Counted from the stretch's first letter, positions 1-5,869 are shown. The stretch: 7,794 bases of DNA from an uncultured Erysipelotrichaceae bacterium (GCA_947385085.1 CANDJN010000059.1:1-7794), one strand, 5' to 3'. The notes: generated by a model not told the origin, from the letters alone. Numbers and translations: made by a program.

Positions 1-90
1 GAGGACGGCACTTTTTTAGTATGGATGATAGTAGTGATCGGTGAATAGTAACAGACATTTCAGGAAAATTTGAAAAAAGAAAAAAAACGC

Positions 91-119
91 TTGCATAATT
101 TCATAGTATTTGGTATTAT
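91..119 (+). promoter_or_regulatory. Sigma-A-type promoter of the tRNA operon
   Basis: The -35 box TTGCAT (91-96) and -10 box TATTAT (114-119) are separated by 17 nt. A TGG just before the -10 box makes it an extended -10. Transcription would start near 126, about 22 nt before the first tRNA. An A-rich tract (74-87) immediately upstream resembles an UP element, as is common for stable-RNA promoters. The 90 bases before it hold no gene I can support. Confidence 0.8.
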
Positions 120-147
120 AAGTAGGCGCTGATAAAGCGGAATGTGT

Positions 148-224
148 GCGCCCATAGCTCAACTGGATAGAGCGTTTGACTACGGATCAAAAGGTTGCGG
201 GTTCGACTCCTACTGGGCGCGCCA
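148..224 (+). tRNA. tRNA-Arg (anticodon ACG)
   Basis: The cloverleaf has acceptor GCGCCCA/TGGGCGC, D-arm GCTC/GAGC, anticodon stem TTTGA/TCAAA with loop CTACGGA (anticodon 182-184), T-loop TTCGACT, discriminator G and an encoded CCA. The A at position 34 would be deaminated to inosine by TadA to read CGU, CGC and CGA. The T-stem (197-201 with 209-213) contains one C-A mismatch and one G-T wobble, so it is weaker than usual. First gene of the cluster. Confidence 0.97.
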
Positions 225-232
225 TACTTTAT

Positions 233-309
233 CGGGATGTAGCACAGCTTGGTAGTGCACTTGATTTGGGATCAAGGGGTCGCAGGTTCAAATCCTGTCA
301 TCCCGACCA
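233..309 (+). tRNA. tRNA-Pro (anticodon TGG)
   Basis: Acceptor CGGGATG/CATCCCG pairs perfectly. The D-stem is GCAC/GTGC, the anticodon stem CTTGA/TCAAG with loop TTTGGGA (anticodon 267-269), the T-arm GCAGG TTCAAAT CCTGT, discriminator A and an encoded CCA. The C1-G72 pair with A73 is normal for bacterial proline tRNA. With a modified U34 it can read all CCN codons. It follows tRNA-Arg by 8 nt. Confidence 0.97.
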
Positions 310-319
310 TTATATACAT

Positions 320-396
320 GGCTGGGTAGCTTAGCTGGCTAGAGCATCCGGTTCATACCCGGAAGGTCGTGGGTTCAAGTCCCACCCCCGCCACCA
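320..396 (+). tRNA. tRNA-Met, elongator (anticodon CAT)
   Basis: The anticodon stem is TCCGG/CCGGA with loop TTCATAC, giving CAT. The T-arm GTGGG/CCCAC is perfect and CCA is encoded. A paired G1-C72, and an anticodon stem without the three G-C pairs of initiators, mark it as the elongator, and overall it resembles B. subtilis elongator Met as I recall it. Oddity: the fourth acceptor pair (323 with 389) is T against C, a mismatch in the middle of the stem. Confidence 0.9.
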
Positions 397-409
397 TCTT
401 TGCTAATGA

Positions 410-486
410 GGACCCTTAGCTCAGTTGGTCAGAGCATCCGGCTCATAACCGGTGGGTCGTAGGTTCGAGTCCTACAGGGTCCACCA
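410..486 (+). tRNA. tRNA-Ile2 (anticodon CAT, lysidine type)
   Basis: Acceptor GGACCCT/AGGGTCC is perfect, the anticodon loop is CTCATAA, the T-arm GTAGG TTCGAGT CCTAC is perfect and CCA is encoded. The anticodon reads as Met, but the body (GGACC start, GCTCAGTTGGT D-arm, CTCATAA loop) matches what I recall of the B. subtilis tRNA whose C34 is changed to lysidine by TilS to decode AUA as isoleucine. The identity is inferred by elimination, since separate elongator and initiator Met genes sit in the same cluster. The top pair of the anticodon stem is T-T. Confidence 0.8.
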
Positions 487-503
487 TATTACTTCCAATC
501 CAT

Positions 504-594
504 GGAGGAATACCCAAGTGGTTGAAGGGTCCGGTCTTGAAAACCGGTAGGTCGGGAAACCGGCGCCTGGGTTCGAATCCCAGTTCCTCCGCCA
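504..594 (+). tRNA. tRNA-Ser (anticodon TGA)
   Basis: A 91-nt class II tRNA. Acceptor GGAGGAA/TTCCTCC, anticodon stem CCGGT/ACCGG with loop CTTGAAA (anticodon 538-540) and T-arm CTGGG/CCCAG are all perfect. A long variable arm between the anticodon and T arms is the serine identity element. Discriminator G and CCA are encoded. It reads UCA and, with U34 modification, other UCN codons. Confidence 0.97.
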
Positions 595-626
595 TTTTAA
601 AAAAAGAAAAATTAATATTTACACAT

Positions 627-703
<77 letters not shown>

Positions 704-706
704 AAT

Positions 707-782
707 GGTTCCTTAGCTCAGTTGGTAGAGCAAAGGACTGAAAATCCTTGTGTCCCCAGTTCAATTCTGGGAGGAACCACCA
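707..782 (+). tRNA. tRNA-Phe (anticodon GAA)
   Basis: A 76-nt cloverleaf with perfect stems: acceptor GGTTCCT/AGGAACC, D GCTC/GAGC, anticodon AAGGA/TCCTT with loop CTGAAAA (anticodon 740-742), T CCCAG/CTGGG. Discriminator A and CCA are encoded. It is the last tRNA, only 3 nt after the initiator gene and 11 nt before the terminator stem. Confidence 0.98.
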
Positions 783-793
783 TTAAAAAATAG

Positions 794-824
794 CGTTCTG
801 GCGATTGTCAGAATGTTTTTTTTT
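794..824 (+). terminator. Intrinsic terminator of the tRNA operon
   Basis: The stem CGTTCTG/CAGAATG (one G-T pair) with an 8-nt loop is followed by nine T residues. It lies directly after tRNA-Phe and ends the cluster. The A-run upstream (785-790) could lengthen the stem by pairing with the T-run. Confidence 0.88.
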
Positions 825-957
825 ATTTTCATTTATAATAAAGAATTGATCTGTTCACTATATTGCTTTTTTGCGTTTGATCCAATGGTTTTGGAATGAA
901 TAAGTACTGTGCTTAAAAGAAGACAAAGAAAAAAATAAAAGAAAAATGCTGAAATTT

Positions 958-986
958 TTGGAATTCGCATCATTATCGTGTATATA
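958..986 (+). promoter_or_regulatory. Candidate promoter of the sigma-like gene
   Basis: TTGGAA (958-963) and TATATA (981-986) are 17 nt apart, putting the start near 993 and the GGGAGG ribosome site (1005-1010) just downstream. The -10 box falls inside the inverted repeat at 972-1002. Only the sequence match supports it. The preceding bases 825-957 are AT-rich and show no convincing gene. Confidence 0.5.
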
Positions 987-1002
987 GAAAGTAGACGATA
1001 AT
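972..1002. repeat. 8-bp perfect inverted repeat, operator-like
   Basis: ATTATCGT (972-979) and ACGATAAT (995-1002) are perfect inverted copies with a 15-nt spacer. The centre-to-centre spacing of 23 bp places both arms on a similar helix face, and the repeat encloses the putative -10 box and start site. If transcription starts near 993 the left arm is not transcribed, so this is more likely a DNA binding site for a dimeric regulator than an RNA hairpin. The regulator is unknown; the downstream HTH protein is one candidate. Confidence 0.5.
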
Positions 1003-1017
1003 AAGGGAGGAAACAAG

Positions 1018-1497
1018 ATGTGCAATTACAAGCAGCGACAAATGAATAAAAAGGCAACGATACAGGCTGTAAAACAGCAGCTTCAATTTTTATCGGAGAA
1101 TGCTTGGATCTTACGGCAAGATCATAATATGGTGGAGGATTCGCATGATCTAATGGATTTTATTTCTTATACAAGAAGCGTTATTATGGTAAACCATGAT
1201 CATTCTTTTAACCTGTCATCATCTCCGATTATTGAGGCGATGAACCGCCAAGAGAATATGATTGATTTTCAGCGCCACCGACAACAGGAAATGATGCGTC
1301 AAATGACTATATTGATTCAGGCGATCGACTTGTTGCCAATAAAAGAAAAGCGGTGCATTTCCATGAAATATATCATGCATTCTCCTTACCAGACCATGGC
1401 AAGAGAACTGGAAGTATCCTTTAGCAGTGTTGGAAGAATACTGCGCCGTGCTTATTTTCATTTGGCGCAATTACTGGAATTGGAAGTTTATGATTGA
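1018..1497 (+). CDS. Small sigma-70 region 4-like HTH protein
   Basis: A 159-residue cytosolic protein with no signal or membrane segment. The C-terminal part (about 105-155) reads like sigma factor region 4: LLPIKEKRCISMKYI, then a helix-turn-helix with MARELEVS and SSVGRILRRAYFHLAQLL. The N-terminal 100 residues are mainly helical and Gln/Met-rich and show no recognisable sigma region 2, so it is not a complete ordinary sigma factor. Short Firmicute proteins of this shape include phage late-gene activators of the ArpU type and sigma-like regulators, so it may bind DNA or RNA polymerase. The ATG at 1018 is chosen because GGGAGG ends 7 nt before it; Met9 is the alternative. It stands alone, with no phage genes around it. 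Confidence 0.8.
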   Translation: MCNYKQRQMNKKATIQAVKQQLQFLSENAWILRQDHNMVEDSHDLMDFISYTRSVIMVNHDHSFNLSSSPIIEAMNRQENMIDFQRHRQQEMMRQMTILIQAIDLLPIKEKRCISMKYIMHSPYQTMARELEVSFSSVGRILRRAYFHLAQLLELEVYD

Positions 1498-1722
1498 TTA
1501 TCATATACTCAATGGTGTATCCGAAACCATGAAAGACGATGAAAATATGAGAGAATCCATCGGTGAAACGATTTTCAAGGCTACTGAGGGCATTTTTATA
1601 TCAAAGGTATCAATCATAGCCATATAAGACTTGTTTAAAAGGAGGAAGCGATAGAATAACGTTATGAATTGACAAGCAGGGTCAACATGTTAAAAAAATG
1701 AGTGTTTTTCTGTGATTTATGA

Positions 1723-1750
1723 TTGATTAATCATTGAAAACGAGTAAAAT
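1723..1750 (+). promoter_or_regulatory. Candidate ktrBA promoter with overlapping palindrome
   Basis: TTGATT (1723-1728) and TAAAAT (1745-1750) are 16 nt apart, giving a leader of about 65 nt before ktrB. The -35 box sits within the palindrome ATGATT-GATT-AATCAT (1719-1734), where a repressor could act. The leader is too short for, and shows no motif of, the ydaO-type cyclic-di-AMP riboswitch that precedes some ktr genes. Confidence 0.45.
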
Positions 1751-1770
1751 AGAGGATGTAGCGAAAAGGT

Positions 1771-1786
1771 AAGAATCAAGATTCTT
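1771..1786 (+). repeat. Small hairpin in the ktrB leader
   Basis: AAGAAT-CAAG-ATTCTT forms a 6-bp stem with a 4-nt loop about 36 nt before the ktrB start. It has no T-run, so it is not a terminator. It may stabilise the transcript, serve as a binding site, or be chance in AT-rich DNA. Confidence 0.3.
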
Positions 1787-1821
1787 ATCAGAAATAAAAA
1801 GGATAGAAAAGAAGGCTTTCT

Positions 1822-3216
1822 ATGGTTCATTACATACATTCTTTTTTAGATTTTAAGAACTTTACTCCGGCACAGAAAATTGCGGGGAGTTTTTTACTTG
1901 TTATTATGCTGGGAACTGTTTTATTGATGCTGCCGATGGCGCACCGTGATCATCAGTTCTATTCGCTTATTGATGCGTTATTTACGGCAACCAGTGCGAC
2001 ATGTGTAACCGGCTTGGTTGTGGATGTCACCGTGCAGGAATTTACCGTCTTTGGACAGGCGGTCATTTTGATGCTGATTCAAATCGGTGGGCTTGGCTTG
2101 ATGACACTGATGGCGGTATTTATTCTGCTTTTGAAAAGCCGCTTGTCAATGCATGAGAAAATGGCAATGAAGGAAATGCTGAATCAGGATCAAGTATTTA
2201 ATATGCATCGCTTTCTAATGGATATTTTGAAATATACAATGCTATTTGAAGGGTGTGGGATGGTATTGCTGGCATTGCGCTTTATTCCTGATTTTGGGTT
2301 ATTGCGCGGCTTGTTCAAGGCATTGTTTGTGTCTGTTTCTGCTTTTTGTAACGCCGGCTTTGATAACTTGGGCAGCGCAAGTCTGATGGACTATGCTCAT
2401 GATCCACTGGTCATTTTGACCATCATGGCATTGATCGTATTGGGGGGGTTGGGATTTGCGGTATGGTTCGATCTACGCGATAAATTGAAGCTTTGGCTAA
2501 AGCGTGAAATCAATTTAGAAAAATTCCGCAAGTCGTTAAGCCTACATACAAAAATTGTACTGTTCATGACTTTTCAATTAATATTGGTAACAGCGGTGAT
2601 ACTGTTTTTGTTAGAATTTCAAAATGAGGGGACTATCGGAACGTTTGCTTGGTGGGAAAAGGGCATGACTTCCTTATTTGAATCTGTGACCCTGCGTACT
2701 GCTGGTTTCGCAAGTATTAACTATGCCAACCTAACATTGGCATCAAAGTTCCTCATGGTGCTGGTTATGTTTGTCGGAGGCTCGCCGGGAGGTACAGCAG
2801 GCGGTGTTAAAACGACAACTCTCGCAGTTTTGTTTTTATTCATTATAGCGACTTTGCGCGGGCATATCCATACGGTGATGTTCCGCCGGTCAATTTCCCG
2901 TGATATCATCGTACGTGCCATGAGTATTTTCTTTATCAATCTGCTCACATTGATTATGGGGATTTTCCTGTTGTGTATTTTAGAGGACAAGCCGTTTATT
3001 GATCTTGTCTTTGAGGCAGCCAGTGCCCTTGCCACTGTGGGATTGTCTTTGGGCATCACTTCCACATTAAGTGTCGGCGGAAAATTTATCATCATTCTTC
3101 TGATGTTCGTCGGACGGGTAGGTATTACCACCTTTATCATGTCATTGATTTCACATCATAACCTGAAGCAGCGTAACGCTGTCGCATATCCGAATGGAAC
3201 TATTATTGTTGGATAG
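1822..3216 (+). CDS. ktrB: Ktr potassium uptake channel subunit KtrB
   Basis: A 464-residue integral membrane protein of the TrkH/KtrB/HKT family that admits K+ (often Na+-coupled) as a dimer gated by a KtrA ring. The four M1-P-M2 repeats are visible from their filter loops, each with its conserved glycine: TCVTGL (G64), FCNAGF (G179), LRTAGF (G295) and ATVGLS (G407). The flexible gate loop of the third repeat is GGSPGGTAGG (319-328), followed by VKTTT, and FVGRVGITTF (429-438) is the typical last-helix motif. Length suits KtrB rather than the longer proteobacterial TrkH. The ATG at 1822 has AAGAAGG ending 6 nt before it. ktrA follows after 14 nt, so the two are cotranscribed. Confidence 0.95.
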   Translation: MVHYIHSFLDFKNFTPAQKIAGSFLLVIMLGTVLLMLPMAHRDHQFYSLIDALFTATSATCVTGLVVDVTVQEFTVFGQAVILMLIQIGGLGLMTLMAVFILLLKSRLSMHEKMAMKEMLNQDQVFNMHRFLMDILKYTMLFEGCGMVLLALRFIPDFGLLRGLFKALFVSVSAFCNAGFDNLGSASLMDYAHDPLVILTIMALIVLGGLGFAVWFDLRDKLKLWLKREINLEKFRKSLSLHTKIVLFMTFQLILVTAVILFLLEFQNEGTIGTFAWWEKGMTSLFESVTLRTAGFASINYANLTLASKFLMVLVMFVGGSPGGTAGGVKTTTLAVLFLFIIATLRGHIHTVMFRRSISRDIIVRAMSIFFINLLTLIMGIFLLCILEDKPFIDLVFEAASALATVGLSLGITSTLSVGGKFIIILLMFVGRVGITTFIMSLISHHNLKQRNAVAYPNGTIIVG

Positions 3217-3230
3217 GAAAGGAGCACAGT

Positions 3231-3914
3231 ATGAAAGCTATGAAACAAGTGAAAAAACAATATGCGGTATTGGGTCTGGGGGTGTTTGGATCTACCGTTG
3301 CCAAAACATTGAGCCGCTATGACTGCGAAGTATTGGCATTGGACATTGACATTAAATGCGTCAATCGACTGGCTGATATGGTAACTCAAGCTATGCAATG
3401 TGATATTACCGATCTGGAACAGATGCGCGCCTCGGGTGTAGCGGATTGTGATGTGGCAATCGTGGGAATGGGAAATCATTTGGAGGAAACCGTCTTAGCG
3501 ATCATCAATCTTCGTGAACTGGAAGTACCCTATATCGTTGCGAAAGCCAAAAACAAACGCTATATGCAAATCTTCTCATCGGTAGGAGCCAATCGGGTCG
3601 TGCGACCGGAAAAAGAGATGGGACGTGTAGTAGCCAAAAGTCTTTTAAGCAATAATATCGTGGATATGATTGACATTGATGATGAATTCAGTATGGTGGA
3701 ATTGGAAACACCGCTTTCGTGGGTGGGAAAGAGTCTGCGTGAATTGGATGCCCGCCGCCGTTACGGAGTGAATGTGCTGGGTATTCGCAGACCCCAAGAT
3801 AAAAAGCTGTCATTATCCCCGGATGCCGATTATATCATTGATGCCTGTGATCATCTTGTAGTGATCGCCGATGCCGATACTTTTGCCAAGATTGACGATT
3901 TTAATAAAATTTAA
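3231..3914 (+). CDS. ktrA: Ktr potassium uptake regulatory subunit KtrA (RCK protein)
   Basis: A 227-residue cytosolic protein that assembles as an octameric ring beneath KtrB and opens it in response to nucleotides. The Rossmann RCK_N domain (about 10-135) has GLGVFG (15-20) and acidic residues ending strand 2 (D38, D40). The RCK_C domain covers about 145-222. Single-RCK length distinguishes it from TrkA. Compared from memory with B. subtilis KtrA, the ATP gamma-phosphate-contacting Arg of GLGRFG is Val18 here, whereas the cation-ligand Glu in the PEK motif (E127) is kept. Polar residues matching the cyclic-di-AMP site of S. aureus KtrA (D173, R175, N181) are also kept, so inhibition by that messenger is plausible. 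AAAGGAG (3218-3224) precedes the ATG by 6 nt. Confidence 0.95.
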   Translation: MKAMKQVKKQYAVLGLGVFGSTVAKTLSRYDCEVLALDIDIKCVNRLADMVTQAMQCDITDLEQMRASGVADCDVAIVGMGNHLEETVLAIINLRELEVPYIVAKAKNKRYMQIFSSVGANRVVRPEKEMGRVVAKSLLSNNIVDMIDIDDEFSMVELETPLSWVGKSLRELDARRRYGVNVLGIRRPQDKKLSLSPDADYIIDACDHLVVIADADTFAKIDDFNKI

Positions 3915-3917
3915 CAG

Positions 3918-3940
3918 ACTGTGTGAAAGCACAGTTTTTT
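3918..3940 (+). terminator. Intrinsic terminator of ktrBA
   Basis: ACTGTG/CACAGT form a perfect 6-bp stem. A further T-G pair would leave a GAAA tetraloop. Six T residues (3935-3940) follow. It starts 3 nt after the ktrA stop codon, separating ktrBA from yunCB. Confidence 0.88.
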
Positions 3941-3970
3941 GTCACTTTTGCCCAATCACCATAATACAAT
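3941..3970 (+). promoter_or_regulatory. Possible sigma-E-like sporulation promoter for yunC-yunB
   Basis: GTCACTTT (3941-3948) and AATACAAT (3963-3970) with 14 nt between resemble, from memory, the mother-cell sigma-E pattern (about GTCATATT and CATACAAT), differing at two and one positions. This fits because yunB of B. subtilis belongs, as I recall, to the sigma-E regulon. The transcript start would fall close to the GGAGG site, giving a very short leader. A weak sigma-A reading (TTGCCC-16-TATACT) is less attractive because its start would lie within the ribosome site. Confidence 0.4.
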
Positions 3971-3989
3971 ATACTATGGAGGAATGTAT

Positions 3990-4295
3990 ATGGTGGAAAT
4001 CAAGAGCCTTGAGCTATTTGATAAGTCATTTATCGGGATGTATTTGCATCTACCCGGTTATCCCTTGTATTTGATTATATCCACAAAAACCATATTGGCT
4101 CAGAATATGCTGGATATTCAATATTTTCGTAAAGATGTACCGGTGTCGGTGGTCATCTGCGAATACCGCTATGGTTTTCAAGCGATGCTGAATGCAAAGG
4201 TCATTGCGATGAACGATGCGGCAAAGGCGCATGGTGTTACACTGGAAATGAAAGGAAAAGAGGCGCTGCGGCTTTGTGAAAACAGCACGTCATAA
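3990..4295 (+). CDS. yunC: YunC-type DUF1805 family protein
   Basis: A small protein of 101 residues from the chosen start. Its length, its opening (VEIKSLEL) and its ending (AAKAHGVTLEMKGKEALRLCE) match the DUF1805 family represented by B. subtilis YunC. The function of the family is not established. The ATG at 3990 is used because GGAGG (3978-3982) lies 7 nt before it; the in-frame ATG at 3984 is too close, and a longer TTG start lies inside the terminator. The last 20 nt overlap the next gene, which argues for coupled translation. The family's usual Cys-Gly segment after the first strands is not obvious here (ILAQNMLDIQYF instead), so it is a divergent member. Confidence 0.8.
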   Translation: MVEIKSLELFDKSFIGMYLHLPGYPLYLIISTKTILAQNMLDIQYFRKDVPVSVVICEYRYGFQAMLNAKVIAMNDAAKAHGVTLEMKGKEALRLCENSTS

Positions 4296-4959
4296 GCAGC
4301 GCCATTGGTTGCGCAATCGCATAATATGTGGTCTGGGTATATTTGTGGTATTATTTGTATGGTGGGTTCGCTCTTTCAATGCTTATATGGAACCGCGCTT
4401 ACAGGCAATCGCAAAACAAAATGTCATCTTTGCGATCAATAATATCACTCACTCCGTATTAACGGATTTGGAATATGACCCGCAGGAATTAATTCATACC
4501 ACAACGCTGGATGATGGGACGATTGTATCCGTGGAGTATGATTCCTATCGCTTGAATCAAATCTTATATACTGCCCTTAACACAATTGATGAAAGCTTAG
4601 CGGAAGCGGACGACCATCAGGGTCTTCCGGATGGGGAAGAAATTTATTTTAAAAACGGCGCGGTATATGAATGTCCGTTGGGGCTTTTGACCAAAATTCC
4701 ATTTCTGGCTAATTGGGGTCCCCGCATTCCCATTCGCTTAAAGCTCTTGAATGATGTCACCGGAGAAATTAAAGTTGACAGCACCCCCTATGGCTTAAAT
4801 AATACGCTGGTGCGAATCTATATGAAAATCAGTGTCAAAACACAGGTGATTACGTTATTAAGCACATCAGAGATGGAAACGAATACGGAAATACCGATTG
4901 TCGTTCAAATCGTAAATGGAAAGGTACCGCAGATTACTCCTTATTATTCTGCTTCATGA
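4276..4959 (+). CDS. yunB: Sporulation protein YunB
   Basis: A 227-residue protein with a basic N-terminus, one membrane helix (about 15-34) and an extracytoplasmic domain. YunB is needed for efficient sporulation in B. subtilis; its biochemical role is unknown. Family signatures include YMEPRLQAIA after the helix, CPLGLLTKIPFLANWGPRIPIR (about 133-154), PYGLNNTLVRIYMKI (171-185) and IPIVVQIVNGKVPQ (207-219). It begins with GTG inside yunC. The purine-rich AAAGAGG (4257-4263) is 12 nt upstream, rather far, so initiation may depend on ribosomes finishing yunC. No clear terminator follows in 4960-5043; a weak CCTG/CAGG-based stem (5012-5037) lacks a T-run. Confidence 0.92.
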   Translation: MKTARHKQRHWLRNRIICGLGIFVVLFVWWVRSFNAYMEPRLQAIAKQNVIFAINNITHSVLTDLEYDPQELIHTTTLDDGTIVSVEYDSYRLNQILYTALNTIDESLAEADDHQGLPDGEEIYFKNGAVYECPLGLLTKIPFLANWGPRIPIRLKLLNDVTGEIKVDSTPYGLNNTLVRIYMKISVKTQVITLLSTSEMETNTEIPIVVQIVNGKVPQITPYYSAS

Positions 4960-5043
4960 ATCCATTCATAAGGCATAAAAAGCATAAAGGTACTCTTTTC
5001 ACGAGAAAAAGCCTGCCATTTTATAGATTGTGACAGGGAACCT

Positions 5044-5072
5044 TTGAAATCTTATAAAAAATAGTGTATGAT
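5044..5072 (+). promoter_or_regulatory. Sigma-A-type promoter of the thioredoxin-like lipoprotein gene
   Basis: TTGAAA (5044-5049) and TATGAT (5067-5072) are exactly 17 nt apart, with transcription expected near 5079, 26 nt before the start codon. It is one of the best promoter matches in the window and implies vegetative expression independent of yunB. Confidence 0.75.
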
Positions 5073-5104
5073 AGAGGAGTAAGAAGATAGGAGCGATTTC
5101 AGAG

Positions 5105-5554
5105 ATGAAAAAAATGATAGCGTTGTTATTATGCTTGGCTGCTTTAACAGGATGCTTTCCCGCTTCCAGCGGAGTGGTTCATGCCGGCGCAAAAGAAGCG
5201 ATTGCGGCGTTTGAAAGCAAGGATGACATGATTTTGGTTGTAGGTAAATCCACTTGCGGTGCCTGTGAAGAATTCCAGAAGGTATTGGATGAGATTGTTA
5301 AAAATTATGATATTCGTATTACCGAGGTTTATATGGATGATGATCCGACCGTTGATGAGGAAACGGGTCAGAAAACCTATCCGGAATATGAGGAGCTGGA
5401 ACAGTATATCGGTGTTGTGGCAGGAACCCCTACGGTATATTTTGTTCAGGAAGGCGCAATCAAAGGGGTATTTACCGGCTCTGTCTCCTATGACACTTTT
5501 AAAAACAAGGTTGATAAATACGGATTTTTAAAAAAGGTAGAGGATTCAGAATAA
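5105..5554 (+). CDS. Thioredoxin-fold lipoprotein (CGAC motif)
   Basis: A 149-residue exported protein. A short signal (MKKMIALLLCLAALTGC) ends in a lipobox with C17 as the lipidated residue, so it should be anchored to the outer face of the membrane. The mature part has a thioredoxin fold: KSTCGACEEF places the redox pair at C51 and C54, and GTPTVYF gives the cis-proline (P109). Sequence style is close to the PedC/bacteriocin-transport-accessory group, but no bacteriocin gene is nearby, so a general extracytoplasmic thiol oxidoreductase is the safer call. No redox partner (CcdA, DsbB or methionine sulfoxide reductase) lies beside it. The ribosome site AGGAG (5089-5093) is 11 nt from ATG, slightly long. 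It has its own promoter and terminator. Confidence 0.88.
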   Translation: MKKMIALLLCLAALTGCFPASSGVVHAGAKEAIAAFESKDDMILVVGKSTCGACEEFQKVLDEIVKNYDIRITEVYMDDDPTVDEETGQKTYPEYEELEQYIGVVAGTPTVYFVQEGAIKGVFTGSVSYDTFKNKVDKYGFLKKVEDSE

Positions 5555-5574
5555 GCAAAGCTTTATAAAAGGAT

Positions 5575-5613
5575 ACGAGCTCTCAAACGCAATGATTTGA
5601 AAGCTCGTTTTTT
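5575..5613 (+). terminator. Intrinsic terminator of the lipoprotein gene
   Basis: ACGAGCT/AGCTCGT (7 bp) continues, after a one-base mismatch on each side, into TCAAA/TTTGA (5 bp) with an 8-nt loop, followed by a run of six T residues. This is a strong terminator. Confidence 0.92.
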
Positions 5614-5631
5614 CTTTTATGAATATAAAAA

Positions 5632-5752
5632 ACATGAACCTCTGGTTGATGGAAGTCCATGTCAATATTCAGGCTATGCCTGAAATGAGAAAAGGATAGA
5701 AAGTTTGAAAACTTAGAGGGAGAAATATAAGGTAAGTGCTTTTATGCTTACC
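5632..5752. repeat. Gene-free stretch with four successive hairpins
   Basis: Four inverted repeats lie in 121 nt. ACATG/CATGT (5632-5636, 5658-5662) encloses AACC-TCT-GGTT. TTCAGGC-TAT-GCCTGAA is perfect (5668-5684). AAGTT-TGAA-AACTT is perfect (5701-5714, counting one further closing A-T pair as unpaired). GGTAAG/CTTACC (5731-5752) can gain two wobble pairs. None has a T-run, so they are not terminators. No promoter or reading frame of note is visible. It may be an untranslated structured RNA, regulatory DNA or a decayed element. I recognise no riboswitch or known small-RNA family. Confidence 0.4.
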
Positions 5753-5843
5753 TTGCACATAGTATACAAGATATGTTTAAAGAGAATTTCAATCTATTAT
5801 GGAGAATTATGTGATTTTGCGATCATCGAACATTCAAAATTCG

Positions 5844-5852
5844 TGATATAAT
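5844..5852 (+). promoter_or_regulatory. Extended -10 promoter of the 134-residue protein gene
   Basis: TGA followed by TATAAT (5847-5852) is a perfect extended -10 box. No good -35 sits at the usual distance; TTGCGA (5817-5822) is 24 nt away. The start near 5859 would leave only about 11 nt of leader, starting at the GAGGTGG ribosome site. Confidence 0.5.
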
Positions 5853-5869
5853 AACATTGAGGTGGTTTT

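Larger units (their letters stand above)
1498..1821. other. 324-nt gap with no convincing gene
   Basis: I see no clear gene here. A 32-codon frame (ATG 1529 to stop 1627, starting MKDDENMRES) has no ribosome site and is doubtful. A strong GGAGG sequence (1640-1644) lacks a start codon at a usable distance. TTGACA (1669-1674) with TAAAAA (1691-1696), 16 nt apart and preceded by TG, is a possible promoter. A second promoter and a hairpin nearer ktrB are listed separately. No terminator is visible after the sigma-like gene. Confidence 0.5.

Noticed and set aside
833..1057. Minus-strand frame with a hydrophobic segment, possible small membrane protein
   Set aside because: The hydrophobicity comes from poly-A/T DNA read as Phe and Leu. 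No ribosome site precedes either possible start, and it overlaps the promoter and start of the sigma-like gene.
1529..1627. 32-codon frame after the sigma-like gene
   Set aside because: It has no ribosome binding site and no recognisable product. It is mentioned only in the gap entry.
1638..1666. Strong GGAGG followed by a possible short gene
   Set aside because: The nearest ATG (1664) is about 20 nt away and its frame stops after two codons.
1751..1821. Cyclic-di-AMP (ydaO-type) riboswitch before ktrB
   Set aside because: The leader is too short and lacks the conserved motifs; only a 6-bp hairpin is present.
2721..3140. Minus-strand 139-codon frame inside ktrB
   Set aside because: It is a shadow of a well-supported membrane protein gene, without its own ribosome site or family match.
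5012..5037. Possible terminator after yunB
   Set aside because: The stem is short, has a mismatch and lacks a T-run.
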